Source: Gordonia amicalis NBRC 100051 = JCM 11271 (GTDB lineage: Bacteria > Actinomycetota > Actinomycetes > Mycobacteriales > Mycobacteriaceae). From it: a stretch of 64,000 nucleotides of DNA. The stretch spans positions 1 to 64,000 of the forward strand of contig NZ_BANS01000026.1 of NCBI RefSeq assembly GCF_000332995.1, written 5' to 3'. Made by a program: the position numbers and the translations under genes. The notes below the pieces were generated by a model, which was not told the origin of the DNA, did no database searches, and worked only from the letters and a program-made list of their open reading frames with translations. This document shows positions 27,031 to 36,159 of this stretch, in pieces. Every line of letters starts with the position of its first letter. The first letter of the stretch is position 1.

Positions 27031-28032
27031 TCACGCACCCACGATCCGCGCGACCACCGCCGGGTCGACGTCGTCGATGGCGGCGGGGTCGAAAGACGGG
27101 TTGCGGTCCTTGTCCACCAGCACCGCGCGCACTCCCTCGAGGAAGTCGTTGGTCGCCGTGATCTGTTGCGCCGCATGCAGTTCCCGGTCGAAGCACTCGT
27201 CGATCCCCGACTGCGCGCCGGCGTTGATCATCGCGGCCGTCACCCACAGGCTGGTGGGTGAGGCCTTCTCCAGCAGGCCGATCATCTCCGCGGCCCAGTC
27301 GTCGCCGATCGCACCGCGCAGGCCGCCGACGATCGCGTTGACGTTGTCGTCGGCGAAGTACTCCCCGATCTTGCGCAGCGGGACGTCGCTGGTCTCGGTG
27401 GTCCCCGACGACGCCAGCGCATCGGCAAGGGGATCGCCGGAACGGATCGATTCGGCGACTCCGGCCAGATCGGCCGACGCGACGAAATGCGTTGCCAGGC
27501 CGACGGCCACCGCGTCGATCCCGCGGATACGGGCCCCGGTGAGGCCCAGCCACATGCCGACGCCCTCGGGCAACCGCGGGAGGAAGTAGGTGGAGCCGAT
27601 GTCGGGGAAGAATCCGATCGCGGTCTCGGGCATCGCGATCATCGCCTTCTCGGTCACCACCCGGATCTCGCCGTGGACGCTGATGCCGAGGCCGCCGCCC
27701 ATGGCCGCGCCGTCGATCAGGCTGACATAGGGCTTGGGGTAGTCGGCGACCATCTGGTCGAGGCGGTACTCGCTGTTGAAGTAGCGCGTGATCGCCGTGG
27801 TGTCCCCGTCGAGCGAATAATCGCGTATCGCACGGATGTCACCGCCCGCGCAGAACGCGCGGTCGCCGGCCGAGGTGACGAGCACCGTCTCGATCGAGTC
27901 GTCGTCACCCCACTCGCCGAGCGTGGCGTACATGTCGTCGATCATGGTCTGGTCCAGCGCGTTCAGGGCTTTCGGCCGGTCGAGGACGATCTCACCGACG
28001 CCGTTGGACACCGAGGTGCGAATGAAGGACAT
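27031..28032 (-). CDS. 3-hydroxyisobutyryl-CoA hydrolase-like crotonase
   Basis: This 333-residue crotonase-fold protein is longer than enoyl-CoA hydratases and carries HIBCH hallmarks: AGDRAFCAGGDIRA, ETAIGFFPDIGSTYFLPRL and the C-terminal LVDKDRNPSFDP. HIBCH hydrolyses 3-hydroxyisobutyryl-CoA in valine breakdown. No other valine-degradation gene is adjacent, though acyl-CoA dehydrogenases lie further along the window. It is convergent with the lipoprotein gene (10 nt gap). Confidence 0.88.
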   Translation of the reverse strand: MSFIRTSVSNGVGEIVLDRPKALNALDQTMIDDMYATLGEWGDDDSIETVLVTSAGDRAFCAGGDIRAIRDYSLDGDTTAITRYFNSEYRLDQMVADYPKPYVSLIDGAAMGGGLGISVHGEIRVVTEKAMIAMPETAIGFFPDIGSTYFLPRLPEGVGMWLGLTGARIRGIDAVAVGLATHFVASADLAGVAESIRSGDPLADALASSGTTETSDVPLRKIGEYFADDNVNAIVGGLRGAIGDDWAAEMIGLLEKASPTSLWVTAAMINAGAQSGIDECFDRELHAAQQITATNDFLEGVRAVLVDKDRNPSFDPAAIDDVDPAVVARIVGA

Positions 28033-28099
28033 GCCCTCAACCGTAGCGGTGCCGGAGGTCCGGGTTCATCGCACCGGAATGAGACCGGGAGAAAACGCG

Positions 28100-28128
28100 T
28101 TGGCAGACCCGAGGACATCTACTACGGT
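28100..28128 (+). promoter_or_regulatory. Promoter of the first ABC-F gene
   Basis: TTGGCA (28100-28105) and TACGGT (28123-28128) are spaced by 17 nt in the gap upstream of the ABC-F gene. They imply a leader of about 115 nt, long enough for attenuation control. Confidence 0.55.
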
Positions 28129-28170
28129 GAATTCCGCAGTTGCCGGCGACACGAGGAGTGATCCCACCCG

Positions 28171-28182
28171 ATGAAGAACTGA
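28171..28182 (+). other. Possible three-codon upstream ORF (Met-Lys-Asn)
   Basis: In the ABC-F leader, ATGAAGAACTGA follows ACGAGGAG by about 12 nt. Very short leader ORFs control some antibiotic-resistance ABC-F genes through ribosome stalling. Whether this one is translated is unknown. Confidence 0.3.
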
Positions 28183-28252
28183 AGTGGCCCCCGCCGACGC
28201 GCGATGTCGATGAGACACCCGTCGGTGAATCCGAACCACTTCAGGAGTTCTC

Positions 28253-29857
28253 GTGTCCACTGCCCTGCCCTCTTCTGCGCAGTCCCCGTCTTCTCCGGGA
28301 TCGTCGATCGTGTTGTCCGACGTCTCGTTCAGCTGGCCCGACGGCACCGTCGTCTTCGATCACCTCAACCTCACGCTGGGTGCGTCGACGTATTCGTTGA
28401 TCGGCGCCAACGGTGCGGGTAAATCGACGTTGCTCGGCTTGATCGCGCAGCGCCTGCGCCCGGCATCGGGCAGTGTCAGCATCGCCGGCACCGGGCCCGC
28501 ACCGGAGGTCGGGATCGTTCCGCAGGACCCGCAGTCGGACCCGGGATCGACCGTGTCCGCAGCGCTCGGGATCGACGGCATCCGCGACGCGATCCGTCGC
28601 ATCGAGGGCGGGTCTGTCGACCCCGCCGACTTCGATGCCGTCGGCGACGACTGGGACGTCGACGAACGGGCGATCGGACTCCTCGAACAGATGCGTCTGC
28701 CCGCCGATCTCGATCGGCGGGTCGGCGCCCTGTCCGGTGGCGAGGCGACGCTGTTGTCGATCGTCGCCGCGCTCATGCGCCGACCGTCGGTACTGCTCCT
28801 CGACGAACCGACGAACAACCTCGACACCGGCTCGCGAACAAGGCTTTTCGATGCCATCGACACCTTCGCCGGCACGGTGGTCGTGGTGAGTCACGATCTC
28901 GAACTGCTCGAGCGCGTCGACGCGACACTCGAGTTGTACCGGGGGCGGGTCCGCGTGTTCGGTGGTCCGTACTCGCACCACCGCGACATCGTGGACGCCG
29001 AGCAGGAGGCCGCCGAGGCCGCGGTCGCCAACGCGGCCGGCGATCTGCGAAGACAGCGCCGTGAGCTGGTCGACGCCCGGATCAAGCTCGATCGCCGCGC
29101 CCGCACCGCGGCGACCGCCGAACGGGAGAAGCGGGTGCCGAAGATCATCGCGCACAAGCGCCGAAGCGAGGCCCAGGTGTCGGCCGGGAAGCTGCGCAAC
29201 ACCCATCGTGACGACGTCGCGGCGGCCGCTTCCCGTCTGGACGGGGCACGCGAGGAGATCCGGGACGATCGCACCGCCGGGATCGTGGTGCCGGAGGTCG
29301 AACTGGCGCCACGCACCCAGGTCGTCACCGATGATCGGTTGCGGATCGATGGTCCGGAACGGATCGCGCTCGTGGGGCCCAACGGATGCGGGAAGTCGAC
29401 GCTGATCGCGGACCTCATCGCACGCGAGGCCATCGCGGTGCCGTATGCGTATGTGCCGCAGCAGATCGTCTTCGACGACCCGTCGCTGTCGGTCGCCGGC
29501 CTGGTGTCCGCGCATCACCCGGACAACGGCACTCAGGAGGTGCGTTCGCATCTGGCGCGGTTCCTGTTCCGCGGCGCCCGCGCCGACCGTGCGCTCGAGG
29601 AGCTCTCCGGCGGTGAGCGGTTGCGCGTCGGCCTCGCCGACGCGCTGCTCGGGGACCCGATCCCGAGGCTGCTGATCCTCGACGAACCGACCAACAACCT
29701 TGACCTCGACACGGTCACCCAGCTGGTCGGCGCGCTCGAGAGGTGGAATGGCGCGCTGCTCGTCGTCTCGCACGATGCCGGGTTCCTGGAGCGGGTCGGG
29801 ATCGATCGTCGCGTCGCGGTGGGTGGGTCATCGTCAGCGCAAACCTTCGATCCATAG
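28253..29857 (+). CDS. ABC-F family ATPase (ribosome-protection/translation-factor type)
   Basis: This 534-residue protein has two ABC cassettes and no membrane helices. Walker A motifs are GANGAGKST and GPNGCGKST, signatures LSGGEATLL and LSGGERLRV, and Walker B LLLDEPTNNLD and LILDEPTNNLD. The interdomain linker is charged and helical. ABC-F proteins act on the ribosome, some giving antibiotic resistance. The GTG start follows CAGGAG. It resembles actinobacterial antibiotic-type ABC-Fs more than the housekeeping EttA, but the substrate class cannot be told from sequence. Confidence 0.88.
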   Translation: MSTALPSSAQSPSSPGSSIVLSDVSFSWPDGTVVFDHLNLTLGASTYSLIGANGAGKSTLLGLIAQRLRPASGSVSIAGTGPAPEVGIVPQDPQSDPGSTVSAALGIDGIRDAIRRIEGGSVDPADFDAVGDDWDVDERAIGLLEQMRLPADLDRRVGALSGGEATLLSIVAALMRRPSVLLLDEPTNNLDTGSRTRLFDAIDTFAGTVVVVSHDLELLERVDATLELYRGRVRVFGGPYSHHRDIVDAEQEAAEAAVANAAGDLRRQRRELVDARIKLDRRARTAATAEREKRVPKIIAHKRRSEAQVSAGKLRNTHRDDVAAAASRLDGAREEIRDDRTAGIVVPEVELAPRTQVVTDDRLRIDGPERIALVGPNGCGKSTLIADLIAREAIAVPYAYVPQQIVFDDPSLSVAGLVSAHHPDNGTQEVRSHLARFLFRGARADRALEELSGGERLRVGLADALLGDPIPRLLILDEPTNNLDLDTVTQLVGALERWNGALLVVSHDAGFLERVGIDRRVAVGGSSSAQTFDP

Positions 29858-29981
29858 GTAGTTCCTCACGGCGCCTGAGCCGCCCCCACTTTGAGCGTCA
29901 CCGGCCTCTCGTGATCGGATGACTGTTACGCACCGCAACAGCCATCGGGTGCGCCGCGACGATGACAGCCCAGGAGGTCGG

Positions 29982-31124
29982 ATGACCACGATCGAGGTGA
30001 CCGGTCGGCTCCAGCAGCAGGCCTGGGCCGACAAGGTGCTCCCGCCGGTCGAAGAAGTGCGGCCGGGGCTGTGGTCGATCCCGGTGCCGATGGGTCCCAA
30101 CCCGTTGCGGTACGTCCTGGTCTACGCCCTCGCGCTGCCCGACGGCGGTCTCGCGCTCATCGACGTGGGCTGGCCGTCGGACGAGTCGTGGCAGGCGCTC
30201 GTCGACGGCATCCGGGGCACCGGCCACGACGTCACCGACGTGCGCTCGGCGGCCATCACGCACTTCCATCCCGACCACTTCGGCCTCGTCCCGAGGCTGC
30301 TCGAGCACACCGACGCCGAGCTGCTGATGCACCGCGACGATGCCTGCCACCTGCGCTATCACTCCGACGACGAGGTCGAACGTCAGCTCGACGAGGCCCG
30401 GTGGGAGTTGCGCGTGCTGGGTGCCCCGGCCGACGTCGCCGGACTCGGACTCGTCGACTTCGTCCGGCTACCCGACGGCCGGACCGTCGACCGAGAGCTG
30501 ACCGCGGACGCCCCCCTCGACATCCCCGGCTGGAACCTGCGCGCCATCTGGACGCCCGGTCACACCCCGGGCCACCTCTGTTTCGCCGACGACGACGCGG
30601 GAGTCATCTTCACCGGCGACCACCTGCTGCCGCGGATCAGCCCCAACGTCTCGACCAGCCCGATGCAGACCCAGAGCCCACTCGCGGACTACCTCGTCTC
30701 CCTGGCGAACACCGAGCGGATGCGAGACCACGAGGCCCTGCCCTCCCACGAATACCGGTTCCGCGGTCTGGGTGCCCGGGTCACCGGGTTGCTGTCTCAT
30801 CACGAGGAACGGCTCACCGAGATCACCGAGGCGGTCGCCGCGCGTCCCGAGTCCACCGCGTGGGAGATCACCCAGGCCGTCCGCTGGTCCCGGCCGTTCA
30901 GCGACCTCAACCTCACGATGAAACGCCTCGCGCTGCGCGAGACCGACGCTCACCTGCTGGTCCTGAGTGAGCGTGGAATCCTGTCATCGACGCCCGCCCC
31001 GACCGAGGCCGACCTCGCCGACGACGCGATCGAGCCCGTCCGGTGGTCGCTGGCGACGGTGTCCGAAGACCACACGAGCAGTTCGCCTTCCGCAATTCAC
31101 TACACAGAGGAGAATCCCCAATGA
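29982..31124 (+). CDS. MBL-fold metallo-hydrolase
   Basis: This 380-residue metallo-beta-lactamase-fold hydrolase has the metal motif THFHPDHFG (HxHxDH at about 94-99), a later WTPGHTPGHL His and TGDHLLPRI Asp. A C-terminal winged-helix-like segment (WEITQAVRWSRP) is typical of lactonase/thioesterase-type members. The ATG at 29982 follows CAGGAGG. Its TGA overlaps the start of the enoyl-CoA hydratase gene, so it probably hydrolyses a thioester or lactone in the same pathway. Confidence 0.87.
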   Translation: MTTIEVTGRLQQQAWADKVLPPVEEVRPGLWSIPVPMGPNPLRYVLVYALALPDGGLALIDVGWPSDESWQALVDGIRGTGHDVTDVRSAAITHFHPDHFGLVPRLLEHTDAELLMHRDDACHLRYHSDDEVERQLDEARWELRVLGAPADVAGLGLVDFVRLPDGRTVDRELTADAPLDIPGWNLRAIWTPGHTPGHLCFADDDAGVIFTGDHLLPRISPNVSTSPMQTQSPLADYLVSLANTERMRDHEALPSHEYRFRGLGARVTGLLSHHEERLTEITEAVAARPESTAWEITQAVRWSRPFSDLNLTMKRLALRETDAHLLVLSERGILSSTPAPTEADLADDAIEPVRWSLATVSEDHTSSSPSAIHYTEENPQ

Positions 31125-31882
31125 GCGCCGTGCTCACCGAGTTCGCCGACGGCGTCGCCGTCATCACGATCAACCGTCCCGAGGCGAAGAACGCCGTCAA
31201 CCTCGAGGTGTCCGAGGGCATCGCCGCGGCCATCGACGAACTCGAGTCGCGCGACGACCTCACCATCGGCATCCTCACCGGCGCCGGCGGTACGTTCTGC
31301 GCGGGCATGGACCTCAAGGCGTTCACGCGCGGCGAGCAGGTCTCGCTGAAGGGCCGCGGATTCGGTGGCCTCACCGAGGCCCCGCCGAGCAAGCCGCTGA
31401 TCGCCGCGGTCGAGGGCTGGGCCCTCGCCGGTGGTTGCGAGCTCGCGCTGTCCGCCGACCTCGTCGTCGCCGCCGAGAACTCCAAGTTCGGCATCCCGGA
31501 GGTCAAGCGCGGTCTCGCCGCAGCCGCCGGCGGCCTCCTGCGCCTGCCCAAGATCCTCCCGTACCAGGTCGCGATGGAGCTCGCCCTGACCGGTGACCCG
31601 CTCACCGCCGAGCGCGCCCACCATTTCGGACTGGTCAACAAGGTCACCAAGCCCGGCGAGGCCCTCGACGGTGCGCGCGAACTCGCCGCGAAGATCGCCG
31701 CCAACGGACCGCTTGCGGTGCGTGCAACCAAGCAGGTCACCTCGATGGCCATCAAGTACACCGACACCGACCTGATCAAGAAGCAGTGGGAGTACCTCAC
31801 CCCGGTCTTCACGTCCGAGGACGCACAGGAGGGTGCCAAGGCGTTCGCCGAGAAGCGCGCACCCCAGTGGCGGGGCCGCTGA
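31121..31882 (+). CDS. Enoyl-CoA hydratase/isomerase (crotonase family)
   Basis: This 253-residue crotonase has the oxyanion-hole segments GTFCAGMDLKAF and WALAGGCELALSADLVVA, and the Glu-bearing GIPEVKRGLAAAAGG. The second catalytic Glu of classical hydratases is replaced in AAAAGG, so isomerase or other crotonase chemistry is possible. AGAGGAG precedes the ATG, which overlaps the MBL gene stop by 4 nt. It sits at the edge of a large acyl-CoA catabolic region. Confidence 0.88.
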   Translation: MSAVLTEFADGVAVITINRPEAKNAVNLEVSEGIAAAIDELESRDDLTIGILTGAGGTFCAGMDLKAFTRGEQVSLKGRGFGGLTEAPPSKPLIAAVEGWALAGGCELALSADLVVAAENSKFGIPEVKRGLAAAAGGLLRLPKILPYQVAMELALTGDPLTAERAHHFGLVNKVTKPGEALDGARELAAKIAANGPLAVRATKQVTSMAIKYTDTDLIKKQWEYLTPVFTSEDAQEGAKAFAEKRAPQWRGR

Positions 31883-31930
31883 TCATCACAGTGGAAGGGC
31901 CGCTGATCGCGGGAAAGGCCGATCACTAGA

Positions 31931-32842
31931 GTGACTGAGGTGGACCTGCACCTCGTGACCTACTTCGTCGCAGTCGTCGACCACGGTGGGATCACGAAGG
32001 CCGCCCAGTCGCTCTACATCTCGCAGCCCTCGTTGTCGCAGGCCATCCGGACGCTCGAGAAGCGTCTGGGTGTGACCCTTTTCGACCGGACCGGACGGCG
32101 CCTCGAACTCACCGAGGCCGGACGCAAGCTCGACGACGCGGCGAGGCGCATCCTCGCCGACGTCGAGCGTGCGAAGCAGAAGGTCGACGCGGTGCGCGAA
32201 CTGCAGGCCGGGCGTGTCGACGTGGTGACGTATGCGGCATTCAGCATCGATCCCCTCGTCGACGTCGTCCGCCTGTTCCGGGAGCGCTTCCCGAGTCTCG
32301 CGGTGCGAGTCCTCGCCGCCGACGGTCCGGCGGGTGTGCTCTCCGCATTGCGATCCGGCGCTGCCGAGATCGGCGTCATCGACTCATCCGCCGAACACGC
32401 GACGTTCTCCGCCATCCCGATGACGGAGCAGGAACTGGTGGTGGCCGCACCCGACGCGCTGGCCGCAGGACTCCCGGACACCGTGTCGCGCAGTGCCATC
32501 CGCTCGGTGCCGCTGGTCATCGACCACAGCGACCAGCACACCGCGACCCTGTTCGCCGACCTCATCGACGACGCCGCGCGCAACGTCGTCGTCGACTGTC
32601 CGCTGCCGGCGGCGATCTGGAATCTCGTCGAACGCGGCACGGCCGCAACGGTTGTGCCGCGCATCGTCGCCGACAAACAGCTCGCCGGTGTCCGGCAGCT
32701 CGCGCTCGATCCGCCGCTGACACGGCCGTGGGGACTCGTCCTGCGCTCGGGACTCCTCTCGCCGGCGGCCCTCGCCTTCATCTCCGCGGCCCGGGCCCAC
32801 TCCGGCCTGAGCCCGGAGCCGACCGAGACCCGGGACTGGTAG
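31931..32842 (+). CDS. LysR-family transcriptional regulator (first of a tandem pair)
   Basis: This 303-residue regulator has an N-terminal helix-turn-helix (ITKAAQSLYISQPSLSQAIR) and a LysR substrate-binding domain. The GTG start at 31931 lies 48 nt after the hydratase. A second LysR gene begins 6 nt after its stop, so the two are cotranscribed. It probably controls the neighbouring acyl-CoA genes; the inducer is unknown. Confidence 0.88.
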   Translation: MTEVDLHLVTYFVAVVDHGGITKAAQSLYISQPSLSQAIRTLEKRLGVTLFDRTGRRLELTEAGRKLDDAARRILADVERAKQKVDAVRELQAGRVDVVTYAAFSIDPLVDVVRLFRERFPSLAVRVLAADGPAGVLSALRSGAAEIGVIDSSAEHATFSAIPMTEQELVVAAPDALAAGLPDTVSRSAIRSVPLVIDHSDQHTATLFADLIDDAARNVVVDCPLPAAIWNLVERGTAATVVPRIVADKQLAGVRQLALDPPLTRPWGLVLRSGLLSPAALAFISAARAHSGLSPEPTETRDW

Positions 32843-32848
32843 GCCACC

Positions 32849-33733
32849 ATGGAATTACGCCAGGTCGAATACTTCCTCGCCGTGGTCGAGAACCAGGGCA
32901 TCGGCGGTGCCGCCACCGCGCTGGGCGTCGCGCAGCCGACGGTCTCGCAGGCATTGCGCGCCCTCGAACGCGAACTCGGCGTGCAGCTGTTCCACCGCAT
33001 CGGTCGTGGCATGGTCCCGTCGGCGGCCGGCCGCACGATGGTCGGTCCGGCGCGCCAGATCATCCGCGACGTCGACGCCGTGGGCGATCTCCTCGCGGCC
33101 GAGGAGGATGAACTCACCGGTCATCTCGACCTGCTCGCCTCACCGGCGACGGCGGTCGGTCCGGTCGTCGACCTCATCGCCCGCTTCCGCGCCGCCTATC
33201 CGCGAGTGTCGGTGCGGCTCGGCGAATTACGCGATGAGACGCGGGCGGCGTCGTCCATCGAGGACGGTCACTGCGAATTCGCCGTCGCCCACCTGCCCAT
33301 CGCCGGCGACGCGCTCGAGGTCATCGTTCTCGGTGAGCAGGAGTACGTCCTCGTCTATCCCGAGGACGCCGTGGTTCCCGACGGACCGATCCCACTGGGA
33401 AATCTCCCCGCGGTGCCGATGGTGTTCGTCCCGCGCGGGCACTCGGTGGCCGACGAACTCGAGGAGGCCATCCGCGTCGGCGGGGTCCGGCCACCACTCG
33501 CCGTGCTCTCCGAGCATCGGGAGGAACGACTCCCGATGGTGCTGGCCGGTATCGGCGGCACCCTGCTGGAACGTTCGATGGCCGAGACGGCCGCGGACCG
33601 CGTCGTCATCCGGGAGACCGAACCGCGTTTCGTCCGGCCGTTCGCGATCGCCTTCGACCCCGCGTCCCTGTCGCCCGTGGGTCAGGCCTTCGTCGAACTC
33701 GTTCGCGCGCAGGTCGATCCGCCGGCCGAGTAG
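32849..33733 (+). CDS. LysR-family transcriptional regulator (second of a tandem pair)
   Basis: This 294-residue regulator has the helix-turn-helix IGGAATALGVAQPTVSQALR and a LysR effector domain. It is clearly paralogous to the gene just upstream, pointing to an old tandem duplication. The C-terminal DPPAE plus stop is encoded by the first copy of a 16-bp repeat that recurs twice downstream, so the present C-terminus may have been shaped by repeat insertion. Confidence 0.87.
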   Translation: MELRQVEYFLAVVENQGIGGAATALGVAQPTVSQALRALERELGVQLFHRIGRGMVPSAAGRTMVGPARQIIRDVDAVGDLLAAEEDELTGHLDLLASPATAVGPVVDLIARFRAAYPRVSVRLGELRDETRAASSIEDGHCEFAVAHLPIAGDALEVIVLGEQEYVLVYPEDAVVPDGPIPLGNLPAVPMVFVPRGHSVADELEEAIRVGGVRPPLAVLSEHREERLPMVLAGIGGTLLERSMAETAADRVVIRETEPRFVRPFAIAFDPASLSPVGQAFVELVRAQVDPPAE

Positions 33734-33909
33734 CGCCGAGACCAACTCACCAGGCCCTTCGAGGCTCGTCGCTATCGCTCCTCACACCTCAGGGAGCAGT
33801 GGCGTGCCGTGCCCGTTCCTTCGGATCAGGGAGCGCGGCGCCCCACCCCGCCGGCCGAGTAGCCTCAACCGCAACGCAGCGCGGCGCCCCCACCCGCCGG
33901 CCGAGTAGC
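33719..33909. repeat. Three copies of a 16-bp CCGCCGGCCGAGTAGC repeat plus one 40-bp dispersed repeat
   Basis: CCGCCGGCCGAGTAGC occurs at 33719-33734, 33848-33863 and 33894-33909. The two downstream copies share preceding GCGCGGCGCCCC sequence. The reverse-oriented 40-bp dispersed repeat (33755-33794) lies between the first and second copies. The 216-nt gap between LysR2 and the thiolase gene is thus almost wholly repeat material. Confidence 0.85.
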
Positions 33910-33949
33910 GTCGACCGAGCGGAGCGAGGACGCCGCGTATCGAGGTCGC

Positions 33950-35173
33950 TCAGGAGACCCGCTCGAAGATCGCGGCCAGTCCCTGACCGCCGCCGATACA
34001 CATCGTCTCGAGACCGTAGCGGGCCTCCCGGCGCTGCAGTTCACGGGCCAGCGAGGCCAGCATGCGGCCACCGGTCGCGCCGACCGGGTGGCCCAGCGAG
34101 ATGCCCGAACCGTGCACGTTGGTGCGGTCGAAGTCGCCTCCGGAACCGAAACGGCCGAAACCCCATTCACGGGTCACGGCGAGCGCCTGGGCGGCGAAGG
34201 CCTCGTTGAGTTCGATGAGGTCGATGTCGGCCAGGGTCAGACCGGTCTTGGCCAGTGCCTTCTCGGTGGCCGGCACCGGTCCGATGCCCATGGTGCGCGG
34301 CGGCACACCCGCGAGACCCCATGAGACGAGCTTGACGAGCGGACGCAGGCCGAGCTTCTCGGCGACCTCGCTGGTCGTCACGATCGCCATCGACGCCGCG
34401 TCGTTCTGGCCGCTGGCGTTGCCCGCGGTCACGGTGGCCTCGGGGTCGGACTTGCCCATGATCGGCTTCAGCTTGGCCAGGGACTCGACGGAGACGTCGG
34501 GGCGCGGATGCTCGTCGGTGTCGATGATCTGATCGCCGGCACGGCCCGGGACGGTGACCGGGATGATCTCCTCGGCCAGCACACCGTCCTTCTGTGCACG
34601 CACTGCGCGCGTGTGGGATTCGACCGCGAGCTCGTCTTGCTCGGCGCGCGAGATCTCGTACTCCTTGCGGAGATTCTCGGCGGTCTCGATCATCCCGCCG
34701 GGCACCGGGTAGTGCTTACCACCCGCGGTCGAGCGAGCGCGGACGAGGCTGTCGTGCATGGCGATTCCGGTACGCGCGCCGCCCCAGCGCATGTCGACGG
34801 AGTAGAACGAGGCGTTGCTCATCGACTCGGTGCCACCGGCGACGACGAGGTCGTTGTCGCCCGAGGACACCTGGTAGGCGGCCTGGATGACGGCCTGCAG
34901 GCCCGAGCCACATCGGCGATCGATGTGCATGCCGCCCACCGTGATCGGGAGCCCGGCGTCGAGGGCGACGACGCGGCCGATGGCCGGGGCCTCGCTGTTG
35001 CCGTTGCAGTGCCCGAGGATCACGTCCTCGACCTTCTCCGCGTCCAGGCCGGTGCGCTCGAGCAGACCCTTGAGCGCGGTCACGCCCAGGTCGACCGCCG
35101 TGAGGCTCTTGAACATCCCGCCGTACCGGCCGATCGGGGTACGTACCGGCTCACAGATGACGACGTCTCGCAT
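33950..35173 (-). CDS. Acetyl-CoA C-acyltransferase (thiolase)
   Basis: This 407-residue thiolase has the nucleophile Cys in IDRRCGSGLQ, the His in LGHPVGATGGR and the second Cys in ETMCIGGGQG. It cleaves 3-oxoacyl-CoA to acetyl-CoA plus a shortened acyl-CoA, or does the reverse. It is downstream of an SDR reductase on the same strand, a normal pair for the last two beta-oxidation steps. Confidence 0.92.
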   Translation of the reverse strand: MRDVVICEPVRTPIGRYGGMFKSLTAVDLGVTALKGLLERTGLDAEKVEDVILGHCNGNSEAPAIGRVVALDAGLPITVGGMHIDRRCGSGLQAVIQAAYQVSSGDNDLVVAGGTESMSNASFYSVDMRWGGARTGIAMHDSLVRARSTAGGKHYPVPGGMIETAENLRKEYEISRAEQDELAVESHTRAVRAQKDGVLAEEIIPVTVPGRAGDQIIDTDEHPRPDVSVESLAKLKPIMGKSDPEATVTAGNASGQNDAASMAIVTTSEVAEKLGLRPLVKLVSWGLAGVPPRTMGIGPVPATEKALAKTGLTLADIDLIELNEAFAAQALAVTREWGFGRFGSGGDFDRTNVHGSGISLGHPVGATGGRMLASLARELQRREARYGLETMCIGGGQGLAAIFERVS

Positions 35174-35224
35174 GGTTGACCTTTCGCAGAATCTCGGGTG
35201 GAAGAGTGTGGGTGAGAACAGCTC

Positions 35225-35983
35225 TCACATGAAGCGGCCGCCGGTCACCTCGAGCACGGTGCCGGTCATGTACGACGACATGTCCGAGGCGAGGAACAGG
35301 GCGACGCTCGCGACCTCGCCGACCTCACCGGCACGGTGCATGGGGATCTCCGACATCTTCTGATCCCAGGCCTTCTGCGGCATCGCCTCGGTCATCGCCG
35401 AGCGGATCAGGCCGGGCTGGATCGCGTTGACCCGCACGCCGTGGTGCGCCATCTCCTTGGCGGCGGCCTTCGTCATGCCGACGATGCCGGCCTTCGCGGC
35501 GGAGTAGTTGGTCTGGCCGACCATGCCGACCTTGCCCGACAGCGAGGAGATGTTCACGATCGCACCGCGCTTGGCCTCGCGCATGATCGCGGCTGCCTTG
35601 CGGGTGCCGTTCCAGGTGCCCTTGAGGTGCACCGAGATCACCAGGTCGAAGTCCTCTTCGGTCATGGTGCGCATCGTGGCGTCGCGGGTGATTCCGGCGT
35701 TGTTGACCAGGACGTCGAGCGAACCGAAGCCGTCGACCGCCTCGGCGAGCAGAGCGTCGACCTCGTCGCCGTTCACCACGTTGCACTTCACCGCACGGGC
35801 GACGTCGCGACCACCGAGCTTCTCGGCGGCCGCCTGGGCGGCGTCGAGGTTGAGGTCACCCAGGACCACCTTGGCGCCCGCGTCCACGAAGGACCGGGCG
35901 ATCTCGAAGCCGATGCCCTGGGCACCGCCGGTCACGACGGCGGTGCGCCCCTCGAGCAGCGGCTGGGCGGTGGTGGATGACAT
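35225..35983 (-). CDS. SDR family dehydrogenase (3-hydroxyacyl-CoA type)
   Basis: This 252-residue SDR has [12 protein letters not shown] and YSAAK motifs. The Asp after beta-2 (VVLGDLNLD) suggests NAD preference, consistent with oxidising a 3-hydroxyacyl-CoA. It precedes the thiolase gene by 51 nt on the same strand and is divergent from an acyl-CoA dehydrogenase, completing a dehydrogenase-SDR-thiolase set. Confidence 0.88.
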   Translation of the reverse strand: MSSTTAQPLLEGRTAVVTGGAQGIGFEIARSFVDAGAKVVLGDLNLDAAQAAAEKLGGRDVARAVKCNVVNGDEVDALLAEAVDGFGSLDVLVNNAGITRDATMRTMTEEDFDLVISVHLKGTWNGTRKAAAIMREAKRGAIVNISSLSGKVGMVGQTNYSAAKAGIVGMTKAAAKEMAHHGVRVNAIQPGLIRSAMTEAMPQKAWDQKMSEIPMHRAGEVGEVASVALFLASDMSSYMTGTVLEVTGGRFM

Positions 35984-36159
35984 CTTCGGTCCTTCCCATG
36001 GGGTTCTGGTGCAAACGCCGACGGCGTGAGGCGCCGGGTTATGGCAGTAATCTAACCCGCATTTCCGGCGCCGAACGCCTCCGTTTCATACGCAACGGCT
36101 ATCGGAGCGATCCCGCTTTCGTATTGGACCCCTCACCGTGGACGCGCAAGAGTGGCAGC

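Noticed and set aside
28241..29773. 510-codon open frame antisense to the ABC-F gene
   Set aside because: The plus-strand ABC-F protein has both cassettes intact; the antisense frame has no motif.
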